DNA of 64,000 nucleotides from Parasphingorhabdus marina DSM 22363 (GTDB lineage Bacteria > Pseudomonadota > Alphaproteobacteria > Sphingomonadales > Sphingomonadaceae), in the NCBI RefSeq assembly GCF_900128895.1, contig NZ_FSQW01000001.1, positions 744,001 through 808,000 on the forward strand, read 5' to 3'. The notes beneath the pieces were generated by a model. It was not told the DNA's origin and made no database searches. It saw only the letters and a list, made by a program, of their open reading frames with translations. This document shows, in pieces, positions 1 through 8,385 of the stretch. How positions within the stretch are numbered: the stretch's first letter is position 1; the number at the start of each line of letters is the position of its first letter. The translations under genes and the position numbers were made by a program.

Positions 1-763
1 TCACGCCGCCGAACAGGAACTGGCGAGCGCGGCCGTGGCCATAGGCCCCCATCACCAGGTATCCTGCGCCAAGAGTTTCAACCGTCGACAACAGCGCCGT
101 ATCAACGGAAGATTTTTCGGCTTGCTGCTCGTGCACTTCCGACTTGATGCCGTGACGCGAGAGATATTCGCATGCGTCGAGCGGCGGCAGGTCATGATCC
201 TTGTCTTCCGCAATCGTGACAATGTGGACATCACTGGACAGTTTCAGCAGCGGGATCGCCGATCGCAACGCGTTGCCGGCCTCGAAACTGCCGTTCCAGG
301 CGACAACCGCGGGTCCGGCGACATTGAATTTTTTCACGGTATCCGGCTGAACCAGCAAAGGCACACGCGTATCAAACAGCACTTCACCCAAAATCCCCAG
401 CGGAATGGCACTGTCCCAGTCACCGCTGGCCGAGCTGAGAACAATGATGTCCATCAGCGCCGAGCATCTGGTCAATCCGCGCGATGCATCGGCATTTTCT
501 TCGGAATAGTCCCAGGAAACATCTTCATCCGCGAGACGTTTCTCGATCCGCTTCCACAGCTCTTCGTCCGCCTTGTAAGTCATCTTCGCAATGTCATACA
601 TGACCGACATTCCGGTGACGCCGTCAAAAGCCATCTGCGGGTGATAGGGGTTGGAACGCAGGCAGTGGAGATGACCATCCACGGCACGGGTCAGATCCAG
701 CGCCGCCTGCAATCGGGCCTCAAGGCCGGGATCATCGTTGATATGGAGCAGCACCGACTTCAT
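1..763 (-). CDS. Universal stress protein, tandem USP domains (3' end outside window)
   Basis: The frame runs from ATG at 763 off the left edge, giving at least 254 residues, which is the size of a two-domain UspA-like protein. The start opens MKSVLLHINDDPG and the visible end contains LVMGAYGHGRARQFLFGGV, the G-x2-G-x9-G nucleotide-binding signature of the family. USPs are cytosolic stress proteins, many of which bind ATP. Three ATG codons lie in tandem (769, 766, 763). The GGAG at about 772-775 sits 7 bases before the one at 763, so I chose that one. The true C-terminus is beyond position 1. The family call is firm; the exact stress it answers to cannot be seen. Confidence 0.9.
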   Translation of the reverse strand, partial: MKSVLLHINDDPGLEARLQAALDLTRAVDGHLHCLRSNPYHPQMAFDGVTGMSVMYDIAKMTYKADEELWKRIEKRLADEDVSWDYSEENADASRGLTRCSALMDIIVLSSASGDWDSAIPLGILGEVLFDTRVPLLVQPDTVKKFNVAGPAVVAWNGSFEAGNALRSAIPLLKLSSDVHIVTIAEDKDHDLPPLDACEYLSRHGIKSEVHEQQAEKSSVDTALLSTVETLGAGYLVMGAYGHGRARQFLFGGV

Positions 764-932
764 CATCATTCTCCTTTTCGGGCAGATTCCGGACACCGGA
801 AACAGTCACTGGGGAAAATCTAGGCGGCGACATATTCGCGGTGTATCAGGGATGTTACGGAGCCGATTGGTCAGTCGAGTATTTACCAGGTAGGCCTGGC
901 AAAGAAGCTGACACCCCTGTCGTTACGCGACT

Positions 933-1565
933 TCATGGCTCGCCATCTTCGGTTGGCTTGTCTGTGGGGGTCTGCCACTGAAAGGCCTTGATCAGCTCCA
1001 TCAGGGCTTCCTGTGCCGGTTCATCAATATGCTGCGGATATGATGCGATCAGCCGCGCATCCCAATAGCCATAGTCAATTGCGGTCAGGCTGAAATGCCA
1101 GGGTGTCTTGTCCTTCTCTCCGTCAAAAATGCCCTGAAAGGCTTCGAGGTCCGGTCGGCCGGAGACGAAATAGTCTCCCTCGGACATGATGGACGCGCTG
1201 GAATAGTGCGAGAGCAGATCCGGCTTGACGATAAGATAGTGATTTTTCGCGTCGAGATCTTCCAGATGCACCACGGCAATCTTGATATCGACAATTTGGC
1301 CCTCAATCTCTTTAACATAACCGATCTCGAAATTGTTGCCGCTGAAGTCGGCCGTCATCTCGCATTCGCGCCGAAATCCGGCCACGAGAGACGGGAATGC
1401 AAAGCCGCTGTCCTTGTGCACGATCTCATAGCTGCTGCTGTCGAATTTCAGCGGATCGATCATCTGGTCTTTTCCGACCACGCACTGCGCAGCTGCCGGA
1501 ACGGAAGCAATGCCGACCAGCGCTGCTGCGGCCAGCAAAGGCCGGATGATGAATTTGCCGATCAT
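933..1565 (-). CDS. Hypothetical secreted protein, 210 aa
   Basis: The protein begins with a Sec-type signal peptide: a positive start (MIGKF), a hydrophobic alanine-rich core and a probable AxA cleavage site near residue 26 (PAAAQC). I do not recognise the mature domain. It is mixed alpha/beta in composition, with one Cys near the new N-terminus and one more at about residue 68 (RRECEMTAD), which could form a disulfide in the periplasm. It is transcribed leftward, downstream of the 119-aa hypothetical at 1591-1950 with a 25-base gap, so the two are probably one unit. Function unknown. Confidence 0.7.
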   Translation of the reverse strand: MIGKFIIRPLLAAAALVGIASVPAAAQCVVGKDQMIDPLKFDSSSYEIVHKDSGFAFPSLVAGFRRECEMTADFSGNNFEIGYVKEIEGQIVDIKIAVVHLEDLDAKNHYLIVKPDLLSHYSSASIMSEGDYFVSGRPDLEAFQGIFDGEKDKTPWHFSLTAIDYGYWDARLIASYPQHIDEPAQEALMELIKAFQWQTPTDKPTEDGEP

Positions 1566-1590
1566 GTCATTCTCCCTTTTTCCAAAGCGC

Positions 1591-1950
1591 TCAATCGTGA
1601 CAGCTCACCACCTTGAATGGCAGTTCGCTGCCATCGGTCTCGGTAATTGTCAGATATTCGCCGACCTGGAGCGGATGATCCTTGAGACGGAAAATCGTTT
1701 CATCATCATCGTCCCCAGCCCGGTAGGAAAAGGCCCAGCCTTTTGCCGAAGCAATGACAACGCCTTTCTGATCCGGTTCCCCGCGCCAGAAACGCCGGAC
1801 CTCCGGTCGTTTTTCCGCCTCTTTCAAGGCCTCGGGTTCAATATATCCGGCTTCATCGAGCGGCACGCGAAAGACATAGGCATGGGCTGCAGACCCGTTG
1901 GGATAATCAGAAGTGCGGGCCAGTTCGAGGCGGATGGTCTTCCAGGTCAT
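1591..1950 (-). CDS. Conserved hypothetical protein, 119 aa
   Basis: An acidic cytosolic-looking protein starting MTWKTIRLELART and containing RRFWRGEPDQ and GWAFSY segments. To my knowledge this pattern recurs in short conserved hypotheticals of alphaproteobacteria, but I cannot assign a Pfam family. No signal peptide or membrane segment is visible. The frame stays open upstream to a TTG at 1992, but ATG at 1950 gives the natural N-terminus; the ribosome-binding site is weak. It probably shares a transcript with the secreted protein immediately downstream. Function unknown. Confidence 0.65.
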   Translation of the reverse strand: MTWKTIRLELARTSDYPNGSAAHAYVFRVPLDEAGYIEPEALKEAEKRPEVRRFWRGEPDQKGVVIASAKGWAFSYRAGDDDDETIFRLKDHPLQVGEYLTITETDGSELPFKVVSCHD

Positions 1951-2022
1951 GCCGCATGCTTGCCTGTCTCGTCCTGGCTGCGCGATACGCAATATTGCGT
2001 AGTTGCAGGGATACTGCGCTGA

Positions 2023-2448
2023 TTAGGAATCCTCTTTCCTGGCAACCAGTCGCGCCATCAGCATTCCAAAGATCATGAACACCACAAAAATCAGTGCACT
2101 GCCCGGCACCAGGGCGATCCCGACAAGTGCGGGTCCGGGACACAGGCCGCTGATGCCCCAGCCGATTCCGAACAGCACCGCTCCCAGCAACAGCCTGGCG
2201 TCAATCGGATTGGTATCAGGCAATGCGAAACGCGATGCGGCCAGCGGTTTTTCCAGCTGCATCCGGACAAACCAGGCAATCGCCATGGGAACTATCGCTC
2301 CGCCCATGACGAACAACAGGGTCGGATCCCAGTTTCCCAGTATGTCCAGAAAATCCCGGACCCGTGTCGGATCTGCCATGCCCGATAGGGCCAGTCCGGC
2401 ACCGAATAGGATCCCGGCGAACAGGCCAATGGCAATATCGCGCGTCAC
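2023..2448 (-). CDS. YeeE/YedE-type (DUF6691) membrane protein, second half-permease
   Basis: A 141-residue membrane protein with about four hydrophobic segments and the glycine-rich GIGWGISGLCPGPA loop that carries the conserved cysteine of YeeE/YedE sulfur transporters. The family moves thiosulfate or related reduced sulfur across the inner membrane. The start is GTG at 2448, which overlaps the TGA of the preceding permease gene (GTGA), with GGGAG about 9 bases upstream; this gives the normal length of DUF6691 proteins and translational coupling. With the neighbour at 2445-2903 it forms the pair called PmpA/PmpB-like in other proteobacteria. The sulfur-transport role is inferred from family and context. 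Confidence 0.85.
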   Translation of the reverse strand: MTRDIAIGLFAGILFGAGLALSGMADPTRVRDFLDILGNWDPTLLFVMGGAIVPMAIAWFVRMQLEKPLAASRFALPDTNPIDARLLLGAVLFGIGWGISGLCPGPALVGIALVPGSALIFVVFMIFGMLMARLVARKEDS

Positions 2449-2903
2449 CAGCCGAGCTCCCAGTATTTCATCAGGATCACGGTGAGCATGCCCGACCCGA
2501 TAAAGGTCGCTGTTGCCAGCAAGGAACGCGGGGACAGCCGTGATACCCCGCACACTCCGTGTCCGCTGGTACAACCGCTGCCGAGACGCGTGCCAAAGCC
2601 AACCACCGTCCCGCCGACCACCAGCATCAGCATAGAGGGCGGATAGCGAGTCAGCACTGGGCCGAAGGCCAGCTCAAACAGGAGCCCGCCGAGGGGCAAT
2701 CCCACGATAAAAGCCGCCGCCACCCGCTTGCGCATGCCACTCTGTGAAATGGCCATTGTTCGCGCCAGCAAACCGCTGACACCAGCAATGCGGCCCAGTC
2801 CAAGCAGCATGATTGCTGCGGCGATTCCGATCATCGTTCCGCCGATATAGCCCCGCAGCCAGACGTCCGCAGGCAGGATTGTCAGGTCGGGATCGAGCGT
2901 CAC
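2445..2903 (-). CDS. YeeE/YedE family membrane protein, first half-permease
   Basis: A 152-residue inner-membrane protein with four or so hydrophobic helices and the GFGTRLGSGCTSGHGVCG motif. Its conserved cysteines are those used by YeeE-type thiosulfate transporters to pass on the sulfur substrate. Translation starts at GTG 2903, overlapping the stop of the metallohydrolase gene upstream, and the gene ends inside the start of the second permease. The three genes are therefore a tightly coupled unit. In rhizobial bigR-type loci the same combination handles hydrogen sulfide or persulfide; the role here is inferred by that analogy. Confidence 0.88.
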   Translation of the reverse strand: MTLDPDLTILPADVWLRGYIGGTMIGIAAAIMLLGLGRIAGVSGLLARTMAISQSGMRKRVAAAFIVGLPLGGLLFELAFGPVLTRYPPSMLMLVVGGTVVGFGTRLGSGCTSGHGVCGVSRLSPRSLLATATFIGSGMLTVILMKYWELGW

Positions 2904-3757
2904 AGCACGTCCAGCGGAATCTTGAGATATCGCGTCCCGTTATCTTCTGCTTCCGGAAAAAAGCCGGCACGCATGTTGACCTGCACTGACGGAAGGATCA
3001 GCCTGGGCATGTCCAGCGTCCTGTCTCGCGTTGTCCGCATGGCCACAAACTCCTTCTCCGTGACGCCCTGATGGACATGAATGTTGTGCTCGCGCTCTTC
3101 CGCCACCGTCGATTCCCATGCATAGTAATCCCGCCCTTCCGCCATATAGTCATGGCACATGAACAATCTGGTATGGTCTGGCAAAGACAAGATTCGCCGG
3201 ACTGACTGATAGAGCGCCTGGGCATCGCCGCCCGGGAAGTCGCAGCGCGCCGTACCATAGTCCGGCATGAACAGCGTATCCCCCACAAACACTGAATCGC
3301 CGACGACATAGGCGAGATCTGCCGGTGTATGGCCCGGAACGTGCAACGCTATGACCGGTACAGAGCCGATGTTAAACTGGTCACCATCCTCGAAAAGCCG
3401 GTCGAACTGCGACCCGTCATGACGGAAATCATCCCCCGTGTTGAACAGTTTCGCAAACACGCCCTGCACCGTGGTGATCAAATGGCCAATGGCGATTTTG
3501 CCACCGACCTTCTCCTGCAAATAGGGGGCAGCAGTCAGGTGGTCGGCATGAGCATGGGTCTCGAGCAGCCAGTCGACTGTCAGATCGTTGTTCCGTATAT
3601 GGTCAACAACCGCGTCCGCAGAACCGTGCGACGTTCGCCCCGAAGACGGATCATAGTCGAGCACAGGGTCGATAATCGCCGCCAACCGGCTGGCCGGATC
3701 GTGCACGACATGACTGGCGGTAAAGGTGGCCTCATCGAAAAAGGTGCGAATGACCAT
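2900..3757 (-). CDS. MBL-fold metallohydrolase, persulfide dioxygenase / Blh type
   Basis: A 285-residue metallo-beta-lactamase-fold protein of the ETHE1/Blh branch, which oxidises glutathione persulfide to sulfite using mononuclear iron. Visible motifs are the opening FFDEATFTASHVV, IDPVLDYDP, the metal motif THAHADHL at about residues 65-72, HVPGHTPAD, VGDTLF and a late CHDY. It lacks the extra phosphatase-like DUF442 domain found in some Blh proteins. I chose ATG 3757: the frame is open about 60 residues further upstream, but that stretch looks non-coding and family members start here. It is coupled by a GTGA overlap to two YeeE-type permeases, pointing to sulfide or persulfide detoxification. 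Confidence 0.87.
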   Translation of the reverse strand: MVIRTFFDEATFTASHVVHDPASRLAAIIDPVLDYDPSSGRTSHGSADAVVDHIRNNDLTVDWLLETHAHADHLTAAPYLQEKVGGKIAIGHLITTVQGVFAKLFNTGDDFRHDGSQFDRLFEDGDQFNIGSVPVIALHVPGHTPADLAYVVGDSVFVGDTLFMPDYGTARCDFPGGDAQALYQSVRRILSLPDHTRLFMCHDYMAEGRDYYAWESTVAEEREHNIHVHQGVTEKEFVAMRTTRDRTLDMPRLILPSVQVNMRAGFFPEAEDNGTRYLKIPLDVL

Positions 3758-3967
3758 CCTGGAACGATCAAAGCCCTCAATCTGTCTGGTTGCTGTTTCA
3801 ATCGCGAATACCGTCAAATCCCGGGCTCCTGCATCCCTGTCATCCGTGCAATTGCGTCTCTGCCTTGTCCCGGTGGACATGCACATCCGTAAAGTACCGG
3901 ATATTCGACAGCGATGAACCGCCGACGTTGCCACGGGTTATGGCGGCCCATAGCGGGGTGTTTTCAC

Positions 3968-4879
3968 TTAAGCGGCGTGGACCACGGAAAGATGGGGAGG
4001 TCGCCGGGCGATCGAAAGCTGTATCTGCTCAACGACAAAGTCAATCACGGCACGGATATGGGGCTGTCGGCGCGCTTCATCGGTCGTTACCATCCAGCCG
4101 GGTGTTGTGAGTTCGGGAATCGGGGGCAACAGCCTGACGAGACCGCGTATGTCATCGCCCATGAGGCAGGGTAGAACAGAAGCGCCAATCCCGGATCGTA
4201 CACTCGTGATGATGCTCGAAAGCGAGTTCAGCCGATGCGCGACCTCCGCCTCCTGCACATTCTCGGCCAACCATTTGTTGATGCTGCTTTCGCGGTCCAC
4301 CGACGTGACAAGCGGATAACGGATCATTTCGGACAGATCTTCAGGCATCCCCAGTTCAGAAACCAGCTGCTCACTGGCATAAAAGCTTTCCTGCATGTCA
4401 ATCAGGTGGCGAACGATCAGCGTTTCTTGCGTCGGTTTGGGACCAAACCTGATCGCAATATCTGCTTCTCCACGCGCAAGATCGAGATTCTGGTCTGACG
4501 TTATTATCTCCACCCGGAGGTCTGGATAGCGTGCGCGGAGCAAGCCTAATGCCGGGACGATCCAGGCATTGGCCGCGGATTCCACGGTGGTCAGTCGCAC
4601 CGTGCCGGCAATCCGGCGGGCCTCTGCGGCGATGCTGTCAGAGAATGACAGAACGGCCGCTTCAACCGATTCAGCGGAAGGGAGAACGGATTCCCCGCGG
4701 GGTGTCAGGCTATATCCGGAAGACTTCCGGATAAACAGTTTTACCCCGATCATCTCCTCAAGTGCGGTCACCCGGCGGGATACGGTCGACTGGCTCACTT
4801 TGAGTTGTTTCGAAGCAGCCAGCGTACTGCCTGTCCGGGCGACGGCGAGAAAATATCGCAGGTCATTCCAGTCCAACAT
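3968..4879 (-). CDS. LysR-family transcriptional regulator
   Basis: A 303-residue LysR regulator. The N-terminal winged helix-turn-helix is clear (MLDWNDLRYFLAVART, then SQSTVSRRVTALEE at about residues 30-43), followed by the periplasmic-binding-like effector domain. The start ATG 4879 has AGGAGA 8 bases upstream; the longer frame to 4921 is not needed. It is transcribed in the same direction as the persulfide dioxygenase/permease unit, whose first gene begins 210 bases downstream, and it is divergent from a small ORF at 5031. It may control either. In known bigR/sqrR loci the regulator is ArsR-type, so a LysR here is different. Effector unknown. Confidence 0.9.
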   Translation of the reverse strand: MLDWNDLRYFLAVARTGSTLAASKQLKVSQSTVSRRVTALEEMIGVKLFIRKSSGYSLTPRGESVLPSAESVEAAVLSFSDSIAAEARRIAGTVRLTTVESAANAWIVPALGLLRARYPDLRVEIITSDQNLDLARGEADIAIRFGPKPTQETLIVRHLIDMQESFYASEQLVSELGMPEDLSEMIRYPLVTSVDRESSINKWLAENVQEAEVAHRLNSLSSIITSVRSGIGASVLPCLMGDDIRGLVRLLPPIPELTTPGWMVTTDEARRQPHIRAVIDFVVEQIQLSIARRPPHLSVVHAA

Positions 4880-5030
4880 TGCTGATTCTCCTGATGAAAT
4901 CCGAGTTATGCGTTTTTGCATAACATATTTGCAATACTGGTGTTAGCGCAACGATCCGCATCGATGTATCTAAAGTTCAAGACGATGGAATGGTCCACCG
5001 CCTAAATCGAAATCCAAAGAGTGGAGAAAC

Positions 5031-5138
5031 ATGATGACCAAATTCTATCCAGCCGCATTCGCAAGTGCACTTCTGGCTTCTGTGACAAGCTTTTCGCTTG
5101 CTCTCTCAGCGTCGCCTCTGACAATTCTCGCAGTGTAA
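5031..5138 (+). CDS. Small ORF, 35 aa, signal-peptide-like (possibly a truncated secreted protein)
   Basis: ATG 5031 is preceded by GGAG at 5022-5025 and encodes a 35-residue peptide with a charged start (MMTKF) and a long hydrophobic alanine/leucine/serine stretch, then TAA. It looks like a Sec signal peptide with no mature protein behind it. A strong intrinsic terminator follows 65 bases after the stop, so the unit is a self-contained short transcript divergent from the LysR gene. It could be a real small membrane peptide, a remnant whose mature part was lost, or the carrier of a regulatory RNA. I recognise no homolog. Confidence 0.4.
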   Translation: MMTKFYPAAFASALLASVTSFSLALSASPLTILAV

Positions 5139-5202
5139 CGGCGTTCATAATCAACATCCCGTCGCGGATAAACAGCACTTTCCTCCCCCAGAGTGCCTCA
5201 GC

Positions 5203-5241
5203 ATCTCCCCGCCAGTCCCCCCTGGCGGGGAGATTTTTTTT
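5203..5241 (+). terminator. Rho-independent terminator
   Basis: A perfect 13-base-pair stem (5203-5215 with 5222-5234, arm ATCTCCCCGCCAG) closes a 6-base loop and runs directly into eight T residues (5234-5241). It ends a rightward transcript, most simply that of the 35-codon ORF at 5031. Confidence 0.93.
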
Positions 5242-5596
5242 GCAGAACAGCGATCAAAGAATTTCGCGACATTCTGGCCATTTGGCGAGATCCTGGCGGA
5301 CATGATGACAGGTGAAACCCGGCCTCAAGCTGTGCTCCCTGCCGCTCCAGGTGGTTTCCGCACATCGAACCCCCGCCACGCCCATGCATAGTGTGGCCCA
5401 ATGAACACAGGGACATGGTCCCTTTTACCGGCAACGCCATTTTGCCTGACCTGGACCTTCCAGCAAAAGCGCTGTCCTATCAAACCCTTGAGTCTCATGT
5501 GCTTTTTGCTGATTCGCCGAAGCCAAAAAATTCGACAAGGTCGCTTTTTCTGGTTAGTTACCGCTAAGCCTTGGCGCCAGACCGAAGGATGAAGTG
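5242..5596. other. Intergenic region upstream of the efflux operon
   Basis: These 355 bases hold no recognisable gene. A 50-codon frame runs from ATG 5415 to TAA 5567, but it has no convincing ribosome-binding site and I recognise nothing in its peptide. The region must contain the promoter of the efflux operon, but I see no clear sigma-70 hexamer pair. Confidence 0.5.
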
Positions 5597-6610
5597 ATGG
5601 AAAAGAGGAGGAGTTCGGCCCGGATCGCGATTGTGGTTCTGGTCATTCTGGCAGCGGTCGCGCTGTATTTCCTGTTTCGTGATCCTGCCGGAGACCGGCA
5701 AACCGAATTTCTCGGCAATATTGATGTGCGCGAAGTCGAGCTGGGCTTCGAGCTCCAGGGCCGGATCGCTGCGATGAATTTTGACGAAGGCGATCGGGTG
5801 CGCAAGGGCGACCTGATGGCGACGCTCGACACCGCGCTGCTCGAGGACCGGATTCGCTCGGCTACGGCCGGTATGGAAGCGGCACAGGCGGAGATGTCCC
5901 GGGTCAAAAACGGCAATCGCCCGGAAGAAATCGCAATTGCCCGGTCGGATGTGCAGCGACGGCAGAGTGCCCTCACTGAGGCCGCACGGGAATATGACCG
6001 CCGCCGGAAACTGGTCGAAAGTGGCGCCGTCTCGCGCGCCGATTTTGATGCTTCGCGGCGGCGCTTTGATCAGGCGAAAGCCGATCTGGAAGCCGGGCGA
6101 CAAAATCTCAAACTGCTGCGGTCAGGAAGCCGTCAGGAAGATATCCGGCTGTCCGAAGCGTCGGCATCCACCGCCCGCGCGGAACTGGCAGAAGCCCGGA
6201 CCCGGCTGGGCAAATCGCAGTTGACCGCGCCTTCAGATGGTGTGGTGACCTCCCGGATCGAGGAGCCTGGTGCGATTGCCGGCGCCGGTGCGCCGATCTA
6301 CCGGCTGACCATCGACCGGCCGGTTCATGTCCGCGCCTATGCCGCCGAGACCGCGCTGAGCTATCTCAAGCCGGGAACAAAGGTTTCCGTTCACGCCGAC
6401 GGCACCGACAAGAGCTGGTCCGGCAAAATTGGTTATGTATCACCCAAGGCCGAGTTCACGCCGAAAACCGTGCAGACGCAGGACATGCGGACGGATCTGG
6501 TTTACCGCTTCCGTGTGGTCGTGGACAATCCCGATGGTGGATTGCGTCAGGGGCAGCCAGTTACGGTCCGGCTCGCTTCAGGTGAAGCCGACGAAAAAAG
6601 CGGGAGCTGA
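5597..6610 (+). CDS. HlyD/YbhG-family membrane fusion protein
   Basis: A 337-residue periplasmic adaptor. It has one N-terminal membrane anchor (about residues 10-28), the lipoyl-like segments FELQGRIAAMNFDEGD and LTAPSDGVVTSRI at either end, and a long coiled-coil hairpin (about residues 85-200, rich in Ala, Arg and Glu). Adaptors of this kind connect an inner-membrane pump with an outer-membrane channel. ATG 5597 has GAAGGA upstream; the GTG just before it is not needed. The stop overlaps the next start (TGATG), so it is coupled to the ATPase gene. It is the first gene of a five-gene YbhGFSR-plus-channel operon. Confidence 0.92.
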   Translation: MEKRRSSARIAIVVLVILAAVALYFLFRDPAGDRQTEFLGNIDVREVELGFELQGRIAAMNFDEGDRVRKGDLMATLDTALLEDRIRSATAGMEAAQAEMSRVKNGNRPEEIAIARSDVQRRQSALTEAAREYDRRRKLVESGAVSRADFDASRRRFDQAKADLEAGRQNLKLLRSGSRQEDIRLSEASASTARAELAEARTRLGKSQLTAPSDGVVTSRIEEPGAIAGAGAPIYRLTIDRPVHVRAYAAETALSYLKPGTKVSVHADGTDKSWSGKIGYVSPKAEFTPKTVQTQDMRTDLVYRFRVVVDNPDGGLRQGQPVTVRLASGEADEKSGS

Positions 6611-8385
6611 TGGACCGGCAAAGCCCCCTGATCGAAGCCAGGGGCCTGGCCATGGATTTTGCAGAAGCTGATCGTCCCGCGCTGCAGGAGATCGATCTCG
6701 GATTGCTGCCCGGCGAGATTGTCGGTCTTGCGGGACCGGATGGGGCCGGCAAGACCACTCTGGTTCGCATCCTCGCCGGACTGATGCAGCCATCGGCCGG
6801 CGAAGTCATGCTGGCTGGCGACAATTTGTATGCCGATCCCGCTCTCGCACAGCAGAGCATCGGCTACATGCCACAACGGTTCGGGCTCTATCAGGACCTT
6901 ACCGTGCTCGAGAACCTTCGTCTCTATGCCGATCTGCGCGGACTGTCGGCCGGAGAGCGGGAAGAAAGCTTTGACCGGTTGCTCGGCTTTGCCGATCTGA
7001 CCGCCTTCACGTCCCGGCCGACAGGCAAATTGTCCGGCGGCATGAAACAGAAGCTCGCGCTGGCCTGTACCCTGATCAACCGGCCGAAGGTGCTGCTGCT
7101 CGACGAGCCCGGCGTCGGGGTCGACCCGATCTCGCGCATCGAACTCAAAAAAATGGTCGACGCGCTGGCTGAAGAGGGGCACGCGATCCTCTGGTCCAGC
7201 GCCTATATGGACGAGGTCGAGAGTTTTGAACGGATCCTGCTGCTCAACGAGGGCGAGGCGGTTTTCCGGGGGCCACCGGCGGAACTGGTCAGTCGGGTCG
7301 AGGGGCGCGTTTTTTTGCTCGATTGCGAGCCGGAGCATCGCCGGGACACAGTCGACCGCCTGCAGGATAATCCTGCCATTCTTGATGTGTCGATCCAGGG
7401 CCGTGCGATCCGACTGCTGCTGGCTGACCGGGAGCCGGCAACAATGGCAGATATCCGGAGCGGGCAAACCGGCAGCCTGGTTCCTGCGCGCCCGCGACTG
7501 GAAGATGGCTTTTTCGATATATTGGGGCCGGATGAAAACCGGTTCGATCTGGTTGCTGAGCGATATCGGGAAATTGGCGACGTTTCCGGCTCACAGATCA
7601 TTGCCGATGGCATGGCCAAGAGCTTTGGCGACTTTCCGGCCGTGCGGTCGATCAGTTTTGACATTGGCCGCGGAGAAATTTTCGGGCTGCTCGGGCCAAA
7701 TGGTGCCGGCAAGTCCACGACGTTCAAAATGCTCTGCGGCCTGTTGTCTCCGACCGCCGGGGCCGGAAGTGTCGCCGGGCATGACCTCAGGACTTCGCGC
7801 AGTGAAGCCCGCGGGGCGCTGGGTTATATGGCGCAGAAATTCTCGCTCTATGGTGACCTGTCGGTACGGCAGAATCTGGAGTTTTTCGCAGGCGTTTATG
7901 GCCTTTCGGGGGCCAGGGCCACGGAGCGGATTCAGGACATGATCGAAGCGTTTGATCTCGACTCTGTACTTCACCAGAACAGCTCCGGCATTCCGCTCGG
8001 TTTTCAGCAGCGGCTCGCCTTTGCCTGTGCAGTGATCCACGAACCGCCGGTGCTGTTTCTGGATGAGCCAACATCCGGCGTCGATCCCCGCACCCGGCGC
8101 GAGTTCTGGCAGATCATCAATGATCTGGTGCAAAAGGGCGTCACCGTGCTGGTCACCACGCATTTCATGGACGAAGCCGAATATTGCGATCGTCTGGTTC
8201 TGATCCACCATGGCGAAGCCATTGCACTTGGCACGCCGGACGACCTGAAGCAGCTCGCGCAGCAAAAAGATCCGGAGACACCACCGACCATGGAAGGCGC
8301 CTTCGTCACACTGATCCAGAATCATCAGTCAGAGGACAGGCCAGACAGTTCCGGCGCAGTCAGTTTGCAGGAGGCGGAAAGCTGA
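6610..8385 (+). CDS. ABC transporter ATP-binding protein with two fused ATPase domains (YbhF-like)
   Basis: A 591-residue cytosolic protein with two complete ATPase domains. The first has Walker A GPDGAGKTT near residue 43, signature LSGGMKQKLA and Walker B VLLLDEPGVG. The second has GPNGAGKSTT near residue 362, a divergent signature (PLGFQQRLA) and VLFLDEPTSGVDP. The PLGF-type second signature is usual for YbhF proteins, so it is not a defect. It powers the two permeases encoded next. Both ends are translationally coupled: ATG 6610 overlaps the adaptor stop, and its own stop overlaps the next ATG at 8385. Confidence 0.95.
   Translation: MDRQSPLIEARGLAMDFAEADRPALQEIDLGLLPGEIVGLAGPDGAGKTTLVRILAGLMQPSAGEVMLAGDNLYADPALAQQSIGYMPQRFGLYQDLTVLENLRLYADLRGLSAGEREESFDRLLGFADLTAFTSRPTGKLSGGMKQKLALACTLINRPKVLLLDEPGVGVDPISRIELKKMVDALAEEGHAILWSSAYMDEVESFERILLLNEGEAVFRGPPAELVSRVEGRVFLLDCEPEHRRDTVDRLQDNPAILDVSIQGRAIRLLLADREPATMADIRSGQTGSLVPARPRLEDGFFDILGPDENRFDLVAERYREIGDVSGSQIIADGMAKSFGDFPAVRSISFDIGRGEIFGLLGPNGAGKSTTFKMLCGLLSPTAGAGSVAGHDLRTSRSEARGALGYMAQKFSLYGDLSVRQNLEFFAGVYGLSGARATERIQDMIEAFDLDSVLHQNSSGIPLGFQQRLAFACAVIHEPPVLFLDEPTSGVDPRTRREFWQIINDLVQKGVTVLVTTHFMDEAEYCDRLVLIHHGEAIALGTPDDLKQLAQQKDPETPPTMEGAFVTLIQNHQSEDRPDSSGAVSLQEAES

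Noticed and set aside
35-823. A 262-codon plus-strand frame at the left edge
   Set aside because: It is antisense to the universal stress protein gene, whose family motif is clear on the minus strand.
3758-3934. A 59-residue N-terminal extension of the metallohydrolase
   Set aside because: The added residues are not like the family N-terminus and have the composition of intergenic DNA. ATG 3757 gives the expected start.
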